Shown: one piece after another, positions 19,481-31,735 of the stretch
Layout of the letters: every line of letters starts with the position of its first letter
Position numbering within the stretch: position 1 is the first letter of the stretch
NCBI GenBank assembly: GCA_033557465.1
Contig: CM066037.1
Coordinates: 513,414,686 to 513,478,685 of the forward strand
DNA: 64,000 bases
Direction of reading: 5' to 3'
Origin: Ichthyophis bannanicus
Lineage: Eukaryota > Chordata > Amphibia > Gymnophiona > Ichthyophiidae
The notes under the pieces: model-generated
Told to the model about the DNA's origin: nothing
The model's input: only the letters and a program-made list of their open reading frames with translations
Databases searched by the model: none
Position numbers and translations under genes: made by a program

Positions 19481-19589
19481 GTGATGGAGCAAATTGGTTA
19501 CCAGATTTGGATTCAGCGCACCAAAAAACGTAAAAATCAATCGAAACATTAGAGGCAGTTTAAAAAAAAAATTTTTTAGTGTACCTGTG
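19481..19589 (-). repeat. Right terminal inverted repeat, copy 1
   Basis: Read inward on the minus strand it starts CACAGGTACACTA, then AAACTGCCTC (complement ends near 19,552), GGTGCGCTGAATCCA (complement of 19,508-19,522) and TGCTCCATCAC (complement at 19,481-19,491). The block order matches the left end at 10,514-10,612. Confidence 0.8.
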
Positions 19590-22500
19590 CTATCGATGAA
19601 ATTACATGGCAGATTCTGACTATTGGCTTCCTTTTGAATAGGGTCTTTGACAAAATTATGAGGTGTATTTTAGAAGCCTTATTGGTGATTTACATGAATA
19701 TAATTGGGCACATATATGCATATAGACACCCTCATGTACTCCCCATTTGAGATAGGAAATATATGTGAATTTGCAAAATCATGCACATCAGGATTTATAC
19801 CTGCTCTGTACCACGTGCAGATTTTTAAAATGTGCATGATCCCCCCAGCCCTTTACAGGGGGGGGGGAATTAAAGGAGTTAGCATATTTAATCCCCCCAA
19901 TTTATTTATCCCTTCAAATTTAATTTAGATAAATATAGCACCCTCTTTAGTTAATTGGCAGCCTTTATGCATGTAGGTCTGCAAAATGAGGAACCTGCAC
20001 GTGTCAGTGCTGACACTACATGTGGAAATTCCAAAATACCAACCTCCCCATGTGGCACTTACACATGGAAGCTGCTAAGTTGCCACTGTTAGTTTCTCCA
20101 ACCTGTAGGTTTATAAATGGCTCCTGCAGCTCCACAAATTGTCACACACACTCCTGCACCTCTGTATTCGGTATTTTAGAAAAGGCTCCATGCTTAGTCG
20201 TGCCTTTCCTAAAATACCGCTGGACCTGCAAATGTCACCACTGTAATGTCTCATTTCCAACATTTTCTAAAACAGGCTTTCACATATGTAGTGAGGTAAT
20301 GTAAGCATCAGATCCCAGCAAAGAGCTCATTTTAACGTTCACATTCGAAAAACGCACCTCCGTGTTTCTCAACTAGAATATCCATAGCACTGATCACCCA
20401 CTACACTTGGTCTCTCTCCAACTCCTTCTGGTGGCTGATTCCTTTTCAAGCATCTATGACAACTTGACTCTCTTCACTTAAACAGAGCTGTTTATAAGGA
20501 GCTCTGATTGACTAGTGAGATTTGTGAAATAGGAACTATTTATCACACCATGACCGTGATTGGTTAAAGAAAATATCCATGACAGGTCAAAGAAAGGCTC
20601 ATTATAGGCTGTGAGTTCTGAGCTATCAATTCACAGTGCTTCCTTGACCTGTCCTGGTGATTCTCCCTTCAGAGCGACCCAGTTATTTCTTCATTTGTAT
20701 TGCATTTTTATTCCCTTATGCTCCTTCTTCTATAGCTTAGTTATCGCATCTTGGTGGAGAGTAGGAGTGAGGTACAGGCATGACTTCCTCCAGAACCGGG
20801 TACTTGCATATATCTAATCCCACTTGTAGATGTCACTGTTGTGCGATGGTTAGGATCCCCTCCCCGTTTCCCTCAATAAAAGAAAATAACCTCCTTCTAA
20901 TGTATTCAAACCTCACACTGAGGGAAGCAAATCCTTTCGGTTAACCTGCTTTCATGCTCTAAAAAGCATTTCCTGCAGGGAGGAAATTTCAGGATAATTG
21001 CATGTGATTACAGAAGCTATTTTTTTCTCACCAGATGAAGCGAAGGCATAATGTAAATCCTTAATTAAATATTTAATTAAAATAATTCTGAACAAATAAT
21101 GATAAAAATAAACGTGATTATTATTTTGAACCTATCTAAGAGCAAAAGGTCTGAAAGCAAATATCTGAAACTCACGTAGCACAGATTATCTTTTGAAGCT
21201 ACCCAAAGAAACATGTCTCCTACTATATAGGTTCAGCAATTCTCCTGATACTTCTTACTGGAACTTGAACCAAGGGACCAAAACATATTGCTTGTTCACA
21301 GATTGGATGAAGTAGTTCACGCTCCCAGGTTGCTAACTCAGGAAGAATCCATGGAAGGCACATACAAGAATAGCTTCAATGACTAAATCAATTTAATGCT
21401 TGCTAATTTGATTAATGTCTGTTAAAGAAATAAGAAATGTGTGATAGAAGCCACAATGGTCTGCAAAAATTGGGAAAAAGTCTTAAAATGACCTGAAGAC
21501 AAATCAAAACATATTTTCATATCCATCCCTACTGTCCAGGGTCTTATGAGTGTTAGAAAATCTTTCTTGGAAATGACCCAGTAAAGCTATTAAAGGACTA
21601 GACAACATGCTGTCTATGGTTATGTCCAAAGCCATAAATCCTAGGGAGCTAGTCTATACTGGACCACATGGGGATATGTCCAAAGATACAGGGTAGAAAG
21701 CAAGTATGAATACAAATGCTGAAACCAATCCAAAATTACGAAAGCAAGGAAGTGTATACTACTCTATTATTCACATCAGTTAAAGGGCTGGAGGATGTGT
21801 TTTAGCACTACCATCATCATCAAGTTCTAGAATTAGCTAAAAGTCCTGGGAGAAATGCAGATGTTCGTGTAGTTGGTTCTGTGTGGTAGGTGATGCAAAG
21901 GACCAACGAAGCTGGATGTTGCAGAGTTTTCAGATTATTAAAGAGCCTTGTAATTAGAAATGAGAAAGTTAAGGTGGTTTATGGTTTATTCAATTTGCTT
22001 CACTGCCCTTCGATAAAGGTGCTGGAGGGAATAACATGGGGAGCTTGTATGCTGTTTTACCTAGGATAGTGGAGTACAAAGAAGGAAGACAAAAATACTT
22101 ATCAGTACTGCGAGGTACCTGTATCAGTGCTGGGCGGTACCTGTATCAGTGTGGCCAGAACAACAGCAGACTGGATAATCTCATTCTGCCTTCATTTACT
22201 GTATTAATTTATTTCACACTCTTCATTCAAGAGAGCTCAAAGCTTGGATGATGAGCCTTGGAAGTCTTCATGTTTCTTCCTCTGGCTTAAGTATGAAGCA
22301 GAAATCCATTTTTTCTGGAAAGTGGACCAGACCAAGTGAGTTCCTCTGTTGATCTGGATCTACTTTCCAGGGGGCAGAGGATGTAGCATAATAAAATACA
22401 GGTAAAAGCAAGTATTTAAGTATTTTTTAAAATAAAGAACATTTTATCTTTGAACTTTGATAGATTTCTGTGTGTTTGAGTGACTGGTGATTGACATACC

Positions 22501-22669
22501 CACATTTTAGCTGTCACAGAGGGCATTACCGCCTGCTAAAATGTGCATAGCAAAAGACTTATTAATATTCCTCCAAATTATATTATTTCAATAATTTCGT
22601 ATGCATCTACACCCATAAAAATGGCAAAATGGAAAAGCCATTGCTCATTCCTGGAAATGTGCATTTTAG
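19590..22669. other. Unassigned AT-rich DNA, nothing recognised
   Basis: No frame carries a domain. A run of nine or ten G lies near 19,858-19,867. A stretch at about 19,690-20,290 (tacatgtgg, cacacatgg, cctaaaatacc) looks like an old repeat of the 'cacatgtaa' type also seen at 29,350-29,740 and 31,790-32,070. I could not delimit it. Confidence 0.4.
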
Positions 22670-23765
22670 AAATGTCTCTCCAGTCATCTTTTGTCCAAGC
22701 TGAAGAGTTCTAACCTGTTTAGCCTGTCTTCACTCATAGACCCTCAAGACTTCCGCACAATTATGTAAGCAATGACCCTGACACACTTGGACTATTGTAA
22801 TGCAATCTACCATGGACTCACCACCACCACCACCATCTACCCACTTCAAACTGCCCTCAACACAACGGCGAGAATCATTCAAAAGGTAAAGAAAAATGAT
22901 CACATCACTCCTGTCCTAAGAGAACTACATATCCTCCCCATAGAAGCACAAATAAAATATAGAACGCTGGTTCTAATACACAAAGCTTTTCACCAACAGC
23001 CTTCATCCTATCTACAGACAATACTAACTCGGACGAACTCTGGAAGATCAACACGTCCGTCCCTGAACAATACACTCATTGTGCCACATGACAGAACAAA
23101 ATTTAACCATCAGACATGTAACCATGCAATTGACCTCTATGCACCCTCACTTTGGAACTCCCTTCCAACCCAAATCTGCTGCAACAATGACCTATCTGCA
23201 TTTAGAAAGCAGATAAAAACCCTCCTCTTCCATGAGCACCTAGGGTCAACACAGAACAGCACGCAATGAAGTTCTCCAAGGAGGGCTAAGACAAAAGAGA
23301 AAGCCAGAACTGTAAATAAATGCGACCTAGGAATATGACTGTAGAGAGAACCAGAAATGTAAACATGACTGGAGACATCTCACAAGAATGTAAATATGTT
23401 TACCCCCCCCTGGTGATGGTATACCCCGTTCCCCCATGTATCTGCAAACAATCCTGTTCAATGTATCCCCCTTGTTTATTGTAAAGCGCTTTGACCTGGT
23501 GAAAAGCGGTAGATAAATATAGCTAAATAAATAAATGTTCCATCCTCTTTATTCTTATTGTCTTTCTCTGATTCTGTTTTAGTTCTGCTATATCCTTTTT
23601 GTGATGGGGGACCAGAAGTGCACCCAAGATACTGCTATGTCAGGGATCTATACAAACACAGAATTATAATCTCAGTTTTGCTCTCCTTTCCCTTTCAAGT
23701 AATCTTTAATCTATTTACTTTTTTGCCAGTTGCAGCACACTGGGTTGAGAGGGAAGGAGCAAGGT
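22670..23765 (-). mobile_element. CR1-type LINE fragment split by an L2 insertion
   Basis: Two pieces read on the minus strand belong to one CR1 reverse transcriptase end. One is 22,675-22,741 (complement of a RLNRLELFSL-like segment, 'ctgaagagttctaac'). The other is about 23,537-23,760 (complement of the RT tail, 'agttctgctatatccttttt', then 'gccagttgcagcacac'). In an intact CR1 these two lie next to each other. Here they are separated by the L2 fragment. The frame is decayed. Confidence 0.65.
22745..23536 (+). mobile_element. L2-type LINE 3' end inserted in a CR1
   Basis: A 165-codon open frame (22,772-23,269) carries the end of an L2-clade reverse transcriptase: LDYCNAIYHGL, HITPVLRELHILP, YLQTIL, LWNSLPTQI and FRKQIKTLLF. 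A 3' tail follows, with 'gtaaagcgctttgacc' and a short (aaata)-type end at 23,520-23,535. It is 5'-truncated, as usual for L2 copies. The frame is still open, so this copy is younger than the L2 at 4,980-5,700. No duplication was confirmed at its ends. Confidence 0.85.
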
Positions 23766-25275
23766 GAGGTAGGTGTGTGCGTTTGCGACTTACTGCACCC
23801 CGTTCACATTAGAAACATTGATGCATTTCCCTGCGACTAAGGCCATAACACCCACTAACTGAAAGGCCGGCATTTCTGGGTATGATCTGCAATGTGTCCA
23901 AAAGCCACAGATAACCCAAGGATTGCAAACCTTTTCTCACGGCTACTGGAAACTCTGTCAGTCACAGGTATACTTAGGCACACAGGGACAACTATATAGG
24001 GAAAGCAAAAATTCACTTAAACAAGGCATTTTGATGATTTTAATGTAATAATACCACTTCTTTTCAGCGAAGCGGAGAATGGAATAATTCATATCTTTGA
24101 CATCATTCTCAGGTCACTAACTTTTCATCCAGGTTCCGCTTAGTTGCTTAGCATTGCCTGCTGTAAGCACTCATAGCACAAACTGACTGACGGTGAATTG
24201 TTATAGCAGTCAACTCTTTCAGACTGTCATTCATCCACTTTACTTAACGGCAAATACCTCTGTCAAAGAGTCAACCCCATCATTCCGGAGCCAGCGTTAT
24301 GAAACAAGACCTTTCATTGCAGGCAAAAGCCAATTGGAAGAAAGGGCTTCAAATATTAAAACTGTTTACAGATACTAATAAAGTCTTTCAACTTCAACTT
24401 TCTGTATTTTCTTAGAACCTATGGGTCAAGTCATTATTTACAGAAGCCACCAGAAAATAAGCACCGAGAGAGAATGTTTTTCCTAACCTGCTTCCTCCCA
24501 ATGAATGATGGTACCCACTGTTCCTACCTTTACCTGGATTAACCCAAGTGATGCTATGACTCCAACTCTATTGCTGATGCCATTGTGGCCACCATCAAAA
24601 GACAGCTCACAGCAGGAGGGAGAAATCAGCTGCTGGGAAAGGAGAACTGGAGAACCACCATTAATGGGAGGGGAATACTGGGAGTGGGGTGGACATTTTC
24701 CTAACCTGAGCCATCTTGCTGAAAGATGGTTCCCGCTGTTCATGCTGAGGCCTGGCCTGACCCAAAGGAAGTTCCAACTCAAATGGCAGCCTGCAGTGAG
24801 GTGGAATGCCTCCAAAGGGGGTCACCCTTGGGGACCAACTTTGAGACTGACTGGAGTAACTGGGGCCCAATTACTAATATATTTTCCTGTATGAGTGATA
24901 ATGAAGTTCAAGCTATTACTAGGCTGAGGAATTTTTTTTAAAAGGTGTTTTTGAGGTTGTTTTATGGTGGTGGGTGGTTTATGTTAATATTTCCTGTGGG
25001 GTTTTTTTTGTGTATTTATCCATCCCATAGTGAGAACTGGAAGACAAACCTAGTTATTATCATTTTTATATATTGTTTAGGAATTGTATTTGATATTCTG
25101 AATTCATATTTCATAATTGTGGATTACTAAAAGTATTCTGTTATTTGAATTGCATTTGATATTTTTTGAACTGTATTCTAATATTCTTGATTATGAATTG
25201 TATTTAAGTATTACATTCCATAAATCTGTCCATATGCTGCTTTGGGTGTTGCTATTGGGTTTGTTAAGGTACAAA
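23766..25275. other. Unassigned, no gene seen
   Basis: The largest frame (24,505-24,894) is rich in Trp, Pro and Gly, has no domain and overlaps frames on the other strand, so I treat it as chance. The rest is AT-rich DNA with no clear repeat. Confidence 0.4.
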
Positions 25276-26455
25276 GGGGTATGTTCACTAAAACACAATA
25301 GTTTACGGAGTGTTTCATCCCAAAAATTAGCCTGGGGAATGGCACTGGACCTGCAGGAACAAATGGGTGCTTGTGCAGCATGTCCTCATGCTCTTAACGT
25401 GGCTACAGAGCCACAACCGTGTTAATCCTATTGCTGCGAGTACTACGGGTGCCATTGCCACCATCCATTGAGGCAATGGTAAATACACCCATGCTAAAGG
25501 GAGCGATATAGTATAGGGGGTGAAGTACTTTTGTCCACTAAAGAAGAGCGGGACCTAGGCGTGGTTGTGTCTGATGATCTTAAAGTAGCTAAACAGGTAG
25601 AAAAGGTGACGGCAAAAGCTAGAAGGATGCTTGGGTGCATATGGAGAGAAATGGCTAGCAGAAAAAAGGAGGTGATAATGCCTCTGTATAAGCCTTTGGT
25701 GCGACCTCATTTGGAGTATAGTGTGCAATTCTGGAGACCGCACCTTCAAAAGGATGTGAACAGGATGGAGTCGGTGCAGAGGGTTGCTACTAAAATGATT
25801 AGTGGTCTTCATTATAAAGCATATGAGGACAGACTGAAGGATTTTAATATGTACACCTTAGAGGAAAGGCGGGATAGAGGTGATATGATTGAGATGTTTA
25901 AATACCTCCGTGGCATAAATGTTCAGGGAGAGAGCCTCTTTCAATTGAAAGCAAGTTCTGCTACGAGGGGACATGGGATGAGGGTGAAGGGAGATAGATT
26001 CAGGAGTGATATGCGGAAATATTTCTTTATGGAAAGAGTAGTGGATCCGTGGAATAGTCTCCTGGTGGAGGTGGTAGAGATGAGGACAGTAACTGAATTC
26101 AAAAAAGCATGGGACCAACACAGAGGATCTCTAAAGGTAAAAAGGGGACTGTTGTAGTTGTTATGGAAGGACAGGCTAGATAGGCCATGTGGTCTTTTTC
26201 TGTCGTCATATTTCTATCTTTCTATTTCTATGTTTCTAAATATGACATTGAGAATGGACATGCACTAGTGATGTCCACGCTATGCACATGCAATGACCAA
26301 ACTCCATCCCTAACCTACCCAATCTCTGTCCTAACTCCAGCTAAGTGGTTAGTGCAGGATTTTTAGCGCAACTGTACTTTTAGCATTCACTAATGGTCGC
26401 CACATATGCGGTAAACCTCGCATTAACCAATAGTACTCTTTAGTGAACATACCCC
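25276..26455. mobile_element. MITE-like element with perfect 17-bp terminal repeats, carrying a CR1 fragment
   Basis: GGGGTATGTTCACTAAA at 25,276-25,292 is repeated as an exact inverse at 26,439-26,455. Between them lie about 440 bp of non-coding repeat and a CR1 fragment (25,501-26,238). The non-coding part resembles sequence near 36,000-36,110. No flanking duplication was found, so the superfamily is open. Confidence 0.65.
25501..26238 (+). pseudogene. CR1-type LINE reverse transcriptase C-terminal fragment
   Basis: An open frame of 208 codons (25,531-26,157) holds the end of a CR1 reverse transcriptase: EERDLGVVVSDDLK, RRMLGCIWR, LYKPLVRPHLEY, VQRVATKMI, LEERRDRGD and a C-terminal VKRGLL. 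The 3' end is a TTTCTAT-type tail at about 26,207-26,238. It lacks the endonuclease and the catalytic FADD part, as expected of a 5'-truncated insertion. It is very close in sequence to 49,195-49,915, so both derive from one recently active subfamily. Confidence 0.9.
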
Positions 26456-27787
26456 ACACTAGTCTAACAAGAAATAGAAATGGTTTGATCAGCAGCTCTA
26501 TGTTAGATCCAGGTTTTTTCCTCATGTGGTTTCCTTCTCAGACCTCATCAGATCTCAAATAAATCCTATTATATGGTTTTGGGAGAATGATATACATGGA
26601 AAAGGGTGATATTTCCATCTTTGGAATTGACTTTCTCTTGCCTCACTCAAAGCTCAACAGAAATTTGGAAGTCAATTTTGGCATCTGATTCAAAGCTAAA
26701 CTAAAGCACCCTTTTCATGCTTTGTTGTTCTTAAGAAATTTCAGTTAAAAAAAATCACAGGCTCTACACACTCAAAAAAATCCAATCCAGTAAAAATTCG
26801 ATCATGTTGATGTGTATTGAGATGTTCTACTTTTGTAGATAAGCGGGCATAGATACTGATGACCAGGTGATGATGTGGTGATGAAAGCACATTGATATCC
26901 ATATGATCATTTACAGCAGTACAGGCCTGTGATGGGCACAACCATTCATTCCTATTCCTGATATTCATTGTGATACAGTGTTCCCATCAAGATAGATCCC
27001 AACACAATGGTGACCTTGCTAACTATGAAATGCCAGGCCAATTCCTATCCTTTTTTTCCCTGGATGGTTTCTCATGCTTTGCGATCAGAGAGGTTAATAT
27101 TCAGTGGGGCGACTGCTGCTTAGAGCTATCAGGTAAGTTATTTTTATATCTTTAAGCATATTTTCAGTCAGCATATCCATTTCACTTGGATTTGTAAATG
27201 AATACCTTTCCCTGGAATACCTTATGGTCCTCCTAAATGAATCAGGACATAACTTGTTTTGAATATCGACCTCAGAATGCTCATCTTGGTAAACCAGCAC
27301 CATGGTCATTGGCATTCAGGACTATAGGTGCTAAACATTCTTCCTATAGGCATAAAGAAGGTCATTTTCTCCAGGTTGGCAAAGCACGTGGGAATCTTTA
27401 TCCCCGTGTACTTGTGAATTTCAAAAAAAGCTATTTAATGGTGATGAGTCAGAAGAGCTGAATCAAATCTCAGTGAATCAAGAAGATGTAGTAGAGCAAA
27501 CTGACAAACTTTGTTTGTTTGTTTGTTCAATTGTAGTCTTTGGTTTAAGTGTATAGTCTTTCAATTTTCTGTCCTGTCCTTTTTTCTTTCTTTCCTGTCA
27601 TCTTATGGCGTTCCATTTCTATAGTTTGCAGTGTTGACCTTTTTATTTCATTTTAAACCGCTTTAATGTCTTGGCGTAAGCGGTCTATCAAGTGTGGAAA
27701 TAAAGATAAAAGATAAAGAGCAGCAAATCAATATACCAGATGGTATACATCTGAGTGCTGAAAGAACTCAATGATGAATTTCAGAGC
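26456..27787. other. Unassigned, possible LINE tail near 27,500-27,720
   Basis: No coding domain is seen. A (GTTT)n stretch lies at about 27,511-27,527. The phrase 'taaaccgctttaatg...gcggtctatcaagtg' with an (aaagata)-type end at 27,652-27,720 looks like a LINE or SINE 3' tail of unknown family. Confidence 0.4.
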
Positions 27788-29133
27788 TACTATTAATAAT
27801 TTTTAATCTATTATTAAAACCATCAATGGTATCAGAAGATTGGAGGGTGACTAACGCCAATTTTTAAAAAGGGCTCCAGGGCTGATCCAGGAAACAACAG
27901 ATTGGTGAGCTTAATGTTGACATCAGGAAAAATGGTGGAAACCATTATAAAGAAGAAAAATAACTGAATACGCAGACAGAAATGGTTTAATGGGACAAAG
28001 TCAACATGGATTTAGCCTTACCAATCTGCTCTGTTTCTTAAACGGCACAAATAAACATGTGGATAAAGGTGAGCCAGTTAATATTTAGACTTTCACAAAT
28101 CATTTGACAAAGTCCCATGAGAGACTCCTAAGGAAATTAAAAAGCCATGGCACAGGCTATTGTGGATTGGAAAGTGATTGAGAGATAAAAAAAAGAGTAG
28201 GGTTAAATGATCAATTTTCTTAATGAAAGAAGGCGAACAGTGGAGTACCTCAAGGATCTGTGCTGAGATCAGTGCTTCTGAACACATTCATAAATGATCT
28301 GGAATTGAGAACAAGAGAGGACCTTATCAGACTGGGCAACTGGGCGTCCAAATGGCAGATGTAATTTAATGTGGACAAGTGCAAATTGATGCATGTAGGG
28401 AACAACAAGCCAAATAATAGATACATAATGCTAGGAGTCATCACCCAGAAAAAGGCTGCATACTATGTTGAAATCTGTTCCGTGTATGGTGACAGCAGCC
28501 AACAAAGCAAACAGAATGTTAGGAATCATTAGGAAAAGAGTAGAGAATAGTATTGTGTGCAATTTTGGACTTTGTATCTCAAAAAAGATATAGCAGTATT
28601 AGAACAGGTACTGAGAAAGTCAACCAAAATGATAAAGAGGAGGGAATAGGAAAGGCTAAAGAGGTTACTTCAGCTTGGAGAATTGAGGGCTGAAGGTAGG
28701 TATGATAGAGATCTATAAAATCCTGAGTAGCATATAATGATTGCTTACTCTTTCAGAAAATACAAACACTAGGATACACGCCATGAAGTTACAAAGTAGT
28801 CTATCTAAAATAAACAGGAAAAATATTTTTTCTCTCAATGAATAATTAAAGTTTTGGAACTCATTGCTGGAAGATGTAATAAAAGCAGGTAATGTAGCTG
28901 GGTTTAAAAAAGGTTGGACAAATTCCTGGAGGAAAAGTCCATAAACCATTATTAAGGTAGTCTACGAGAAAACTATTACTTATCCCTGGGATAAGGAGCA
29001 TAGAACTGGCTACTTTTAGGATATATCAAACATTTGTGACCTGGATTGGCCATTGTTGAAAACAGGACACTGGGCTTCATAGACCTTTGGTCTGACCCAG
29101 TATGGCAGATCTTATTTCTTATGTAATGTTCTT
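27788..29133 (+). pseudogene. CR1-type LINE remnant with decayed reverse transcriptase
   Basis: With several frameshifts the plus strand reads as RT blocks in the proper order: a GNRLVSL-like block near 27,895, QHGFSLTNLL near 28,000-28,030, a degraded FHKSFDKVP near 28,090-28,115 and SGVPQGSVL near 28,238-28,265. The C-terminal segments follow and the family's 3' end (ggtctgacccagtatggc) lies at 29,090-29,107. It is the same family end as the fragment at 1,275-1,600. There are many stops, so it is an old copy. Confidence 0.8.
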
Positions 29134-29740
29134 AAGCTACCTGTGTATTATTTCTTTCATGTAACTCCAGCCGCAGAAATAGTAAGTGAAGGCAGTTTTG
29201 TACCCACGTAACCGGCAAATTTTCAAAGAGAAACTAGCCAGGTGGTTTCTTTCTGAAAATTTGCTACACATAAGTGGATACAGACGTGTTCACAAATTTT
29301 GCCCCTGCTATTTCTGCAACTAGGACTATGTGGGAGAAATTATGGGGGGTAATTTTAGATTTACATGTGAACAACATGCATAAATCTATGTATTTTATTC
29401 ATATACCTATGGATTAGATGCAGTTGCTATTCTGAAGGTATGTGCTGATTGCGCACACTTTCACTGTGGGCTTGTACAGGGGTGATTTGAGAGAAGCATG
29501 AGCAGAATGCACATTTACATGCATAAATAATAAAATATTATAGTTTATGTGCATTCTTGAAAAATCTAGGCGTGGACATTTACACCAGCCATAGGGCTGA
29601 CATAAGTGCTTGTGTCTTGAATTTACACGTGTTTTGACCACTTATTTTATAAGATAAAGTATATGTGTATTTGATTTTATAAAATAGGCATGAAATAATG
29701 CACGTAAATCTAGGTGCATGCACCTTACAAAATTACCCTC
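29134..29740. other. Unassigned AT-rich repeat-like DNA
   Basis: Contains phrases such as 'acatgtgaacaacatgcataaat' and 'ttttataaaataggcatg' that recur loosely at 31,790-32,070, 41,200-41,390 and 47,640-48,360. This suggests one old dispersed repeat. No gene is seen. Confidence 0.4.
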
Positions 29741-30345
29741 TATGGGCCCGATTATGTGCCATGAATAGCGGGGATGGACGTCCAATCCCCGCTATTTGTG
29801 CCTTCCCCCGCCAGCATCTAACTTCTCTGCCGGTTGTGCAGGGAAGTTAGACAGGGGCAGGGAAGGGGCTGCTTGGGGGCGGAGTCTGGGCGGGCGGTCA
29901 CCGGCCCTGGATGTACAGGGCCGATTCTAATGTTGGCACTGGACGTCCAGGGCTGGCGACATGTGTGGGGAAGTTATTCCACCGCCGAGGTGGAATAACT
30001 TCCCTGGACATTTCTTTTTTTTGTGGCTGGGGTACGGATGGGGCAGGGGGCCGGAGGACATTCCCCACAGTCTGACCCTGGTCTTAGCAAGGCCAGATCA
30101 GGGATCGGGCTGCAGGGAATAAGCTCTTTTTTCCGGGTGGCCAGCATCGTGGTCTTTAATGCAGACGCGGTACCATGGCAACCGGATGCCATGGTGCCGT
30201 GGCTCCATTTAAAAACCTTGAGTTAGTCAAGCTTTTCGTGTAACGGGCTTGACATGCCCCGCGGGATCAGAATCGCGACCCCCTCTGTATGTCTGGTCAA
30301 ACTGGATGTACAGAGGGGGTGTACGTCCGGGATGGAATGAGCCTG
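29741..30345. repeat. GC-rich interspersed repeat with perfect hairpin
   Basis: A perfect hairpin lies at 29,968-30,004: 16-base arms GGGAAGTTATTCCACC and GGTGGAATAACTTCCC around a 5-base loop. A second perfect hairpin has arms CCCCCTCTGTA at 30,279-30,289 and TACAGAGGGGG at 30,309-30,319. The phrases gacgtccag and agggccgattct are shared with 8,460-9,790. It has no coding content. Confidence 0.7.
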
Positions 30346-31295
30346 TATTTATGTGCTTTACCGTCTCATACAAAACATGCCCCTGGGAATGTGTACTTTA
30401 AATATATTTAGCTGTGCTGCATGGTGCAAATTTTGGCTTGATGGATCAAGATAGCTAATTCCTTTGTTTACTAACTAGATGCATATGAAAATTGCTTTCA
30501 ATGTGTGAGAAGCCCTTTCGTTCATCTGGCCCCAAATATATCTCTGCATGCCAAAATGGAGATATATATCGACAGTCCTAAAAATGATTTTAGGATCTTG
30601 GTACCACAAAACTGGCACCCTTCATCCTGTGGGGGCTTTTATGCTATTTAAGATAACAATTTCAAAAGCTTGCATCTTCAAACTTCACTAGATTAGTGAA
30701 ATATCATCATCAATAATCTGTTGGATCTTTTTCTAATTTTATATTGGATTTGTACTTCATGATAATGAACTAATTTGCATGTGATCCTGCTGGAGCCCTG
30801 GCAGACAATTTGTAGATAAGCTCCAGAAAGGCAGACCTACTGTTTCTGCTTGGCAATCAGCATATCATTACCAGGAAGGCACTGCTCTGGGTTTTGTTTC
30901 AAAAAAACTACACTTGTGTGCTTACTTTTTGAAGGTCAGTGTAATCTAATTTAGGCAGCACTTGACAGACATTATCAAATGCACCACTTTATTTTTACAA
31001 ATGTTTCAAATTGCCTTCTTTCTAAAAAAAACTTTACCTACAATAATTATTATTGTAGATAAGATAATAGGCCATGAAGGTTGAATCTTCCAGTCTTAGG
31101 TTCCATTTTGAAAACTCTGTTCCATTAGCTATTTAGTTAAGTGGTTTTGTAATCTCATCCTTACATATAATGCTCACAATGGGGAACATCAATAAACATA
31201 AAATAAAATGTAATGAACACAATATATAAACAGATAAATTTACATCATGATACTAAACCATGTTAGGCAATTGCAGCTAATGCACCGTTATCATA
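30346..31295. other. Unassigned AT-rich DNA, nothing recognised
   Basis: No domain, tandem repeat or terminal repeat stands out. Confidence 0.4.
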
Positions 31296-31735
31296 CAAAT
31301 GGTGCTGATGGCCCGATTCCAGGACGCAGGTTGCGGGAGGGGACGAGATCGGGGTGGAGCAAGGGTGAGCCAGCCCAGCAGCATGTACAGGGCTGATTCA
31401 GGTCATGGCTTTGTAGGACGCGCTGCTTATTTTATCTCAAAGGTGGAAACAGCAATGCAAATCTGGCGAATGGGCCCGGGGATTCCCCCCTGGGCAAGGG
31501 CCAGGTTCGGGGGTGTCCCCGTCACCCAATCCAGTCCACAGCAGGCCAGCCTTGGGTCAGGCGATGGGGTAAAGGGGGGCCGAGGATGCTGGAGTCGAGG
31601 GCACCTGCTGGGCCATCCATGGGCCCAATTCTAGACCCGCGGTCTAGAATCGGGTCCAAACAGGCCCGTCTTGCTTGGGGCCATCTGGACGGCCTGGATG
31701 TGCCCGCTCTGAATCGTGCTCCACGTGTCACTGCA
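31296..31735. repeat. GC-rich interspersed repeat, third copy
   Basis: It shares with 49,950 the terminal phrase 'ccatctggacggcc' (here at 31,680-31,693, inverted there), followed by a degraded 'gtgccc...gaatcg.gctcc'. A hairpin lies at 31,628-31,650, with arms ATTCTAGACC and GGTCTAGAAT and loop CGC. The frames at 31,299-31,634 run through repeat sequence. Confidence 0.6.

Larger units (their letters stand above)
10514..19589 (+). mobile_element. CAC-ended DNA transposon, copy 1 (contains a nested L1)
   Basis: The element runs from CACAGGTACACTA at 10,514 to the inverted TAGTGTACCTGTG ending at 19,589. Removing the L1-like insert and one copy of its duplication leaves 2,837 bp, against 2,835 bp for copy 2 at 55,458-58,292. 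Its terminal repeats are imperfect and about 105 bp long. Shared blocks in order are CACAGGTACACTA, AAACTGCCTC, GCTGAATCCA (with a G-T/G-C variant) and CCATCAC. Inside are a CpG-rich leader (10,803-10,893), one long ORF, a polyadenylation signal and a short convergent ORF. The candidate target duplication is TTA on the left and CTA on the right. I propose a cut-and-paste transposon of the CAC-ended DDE group. Confidence 0.85.
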
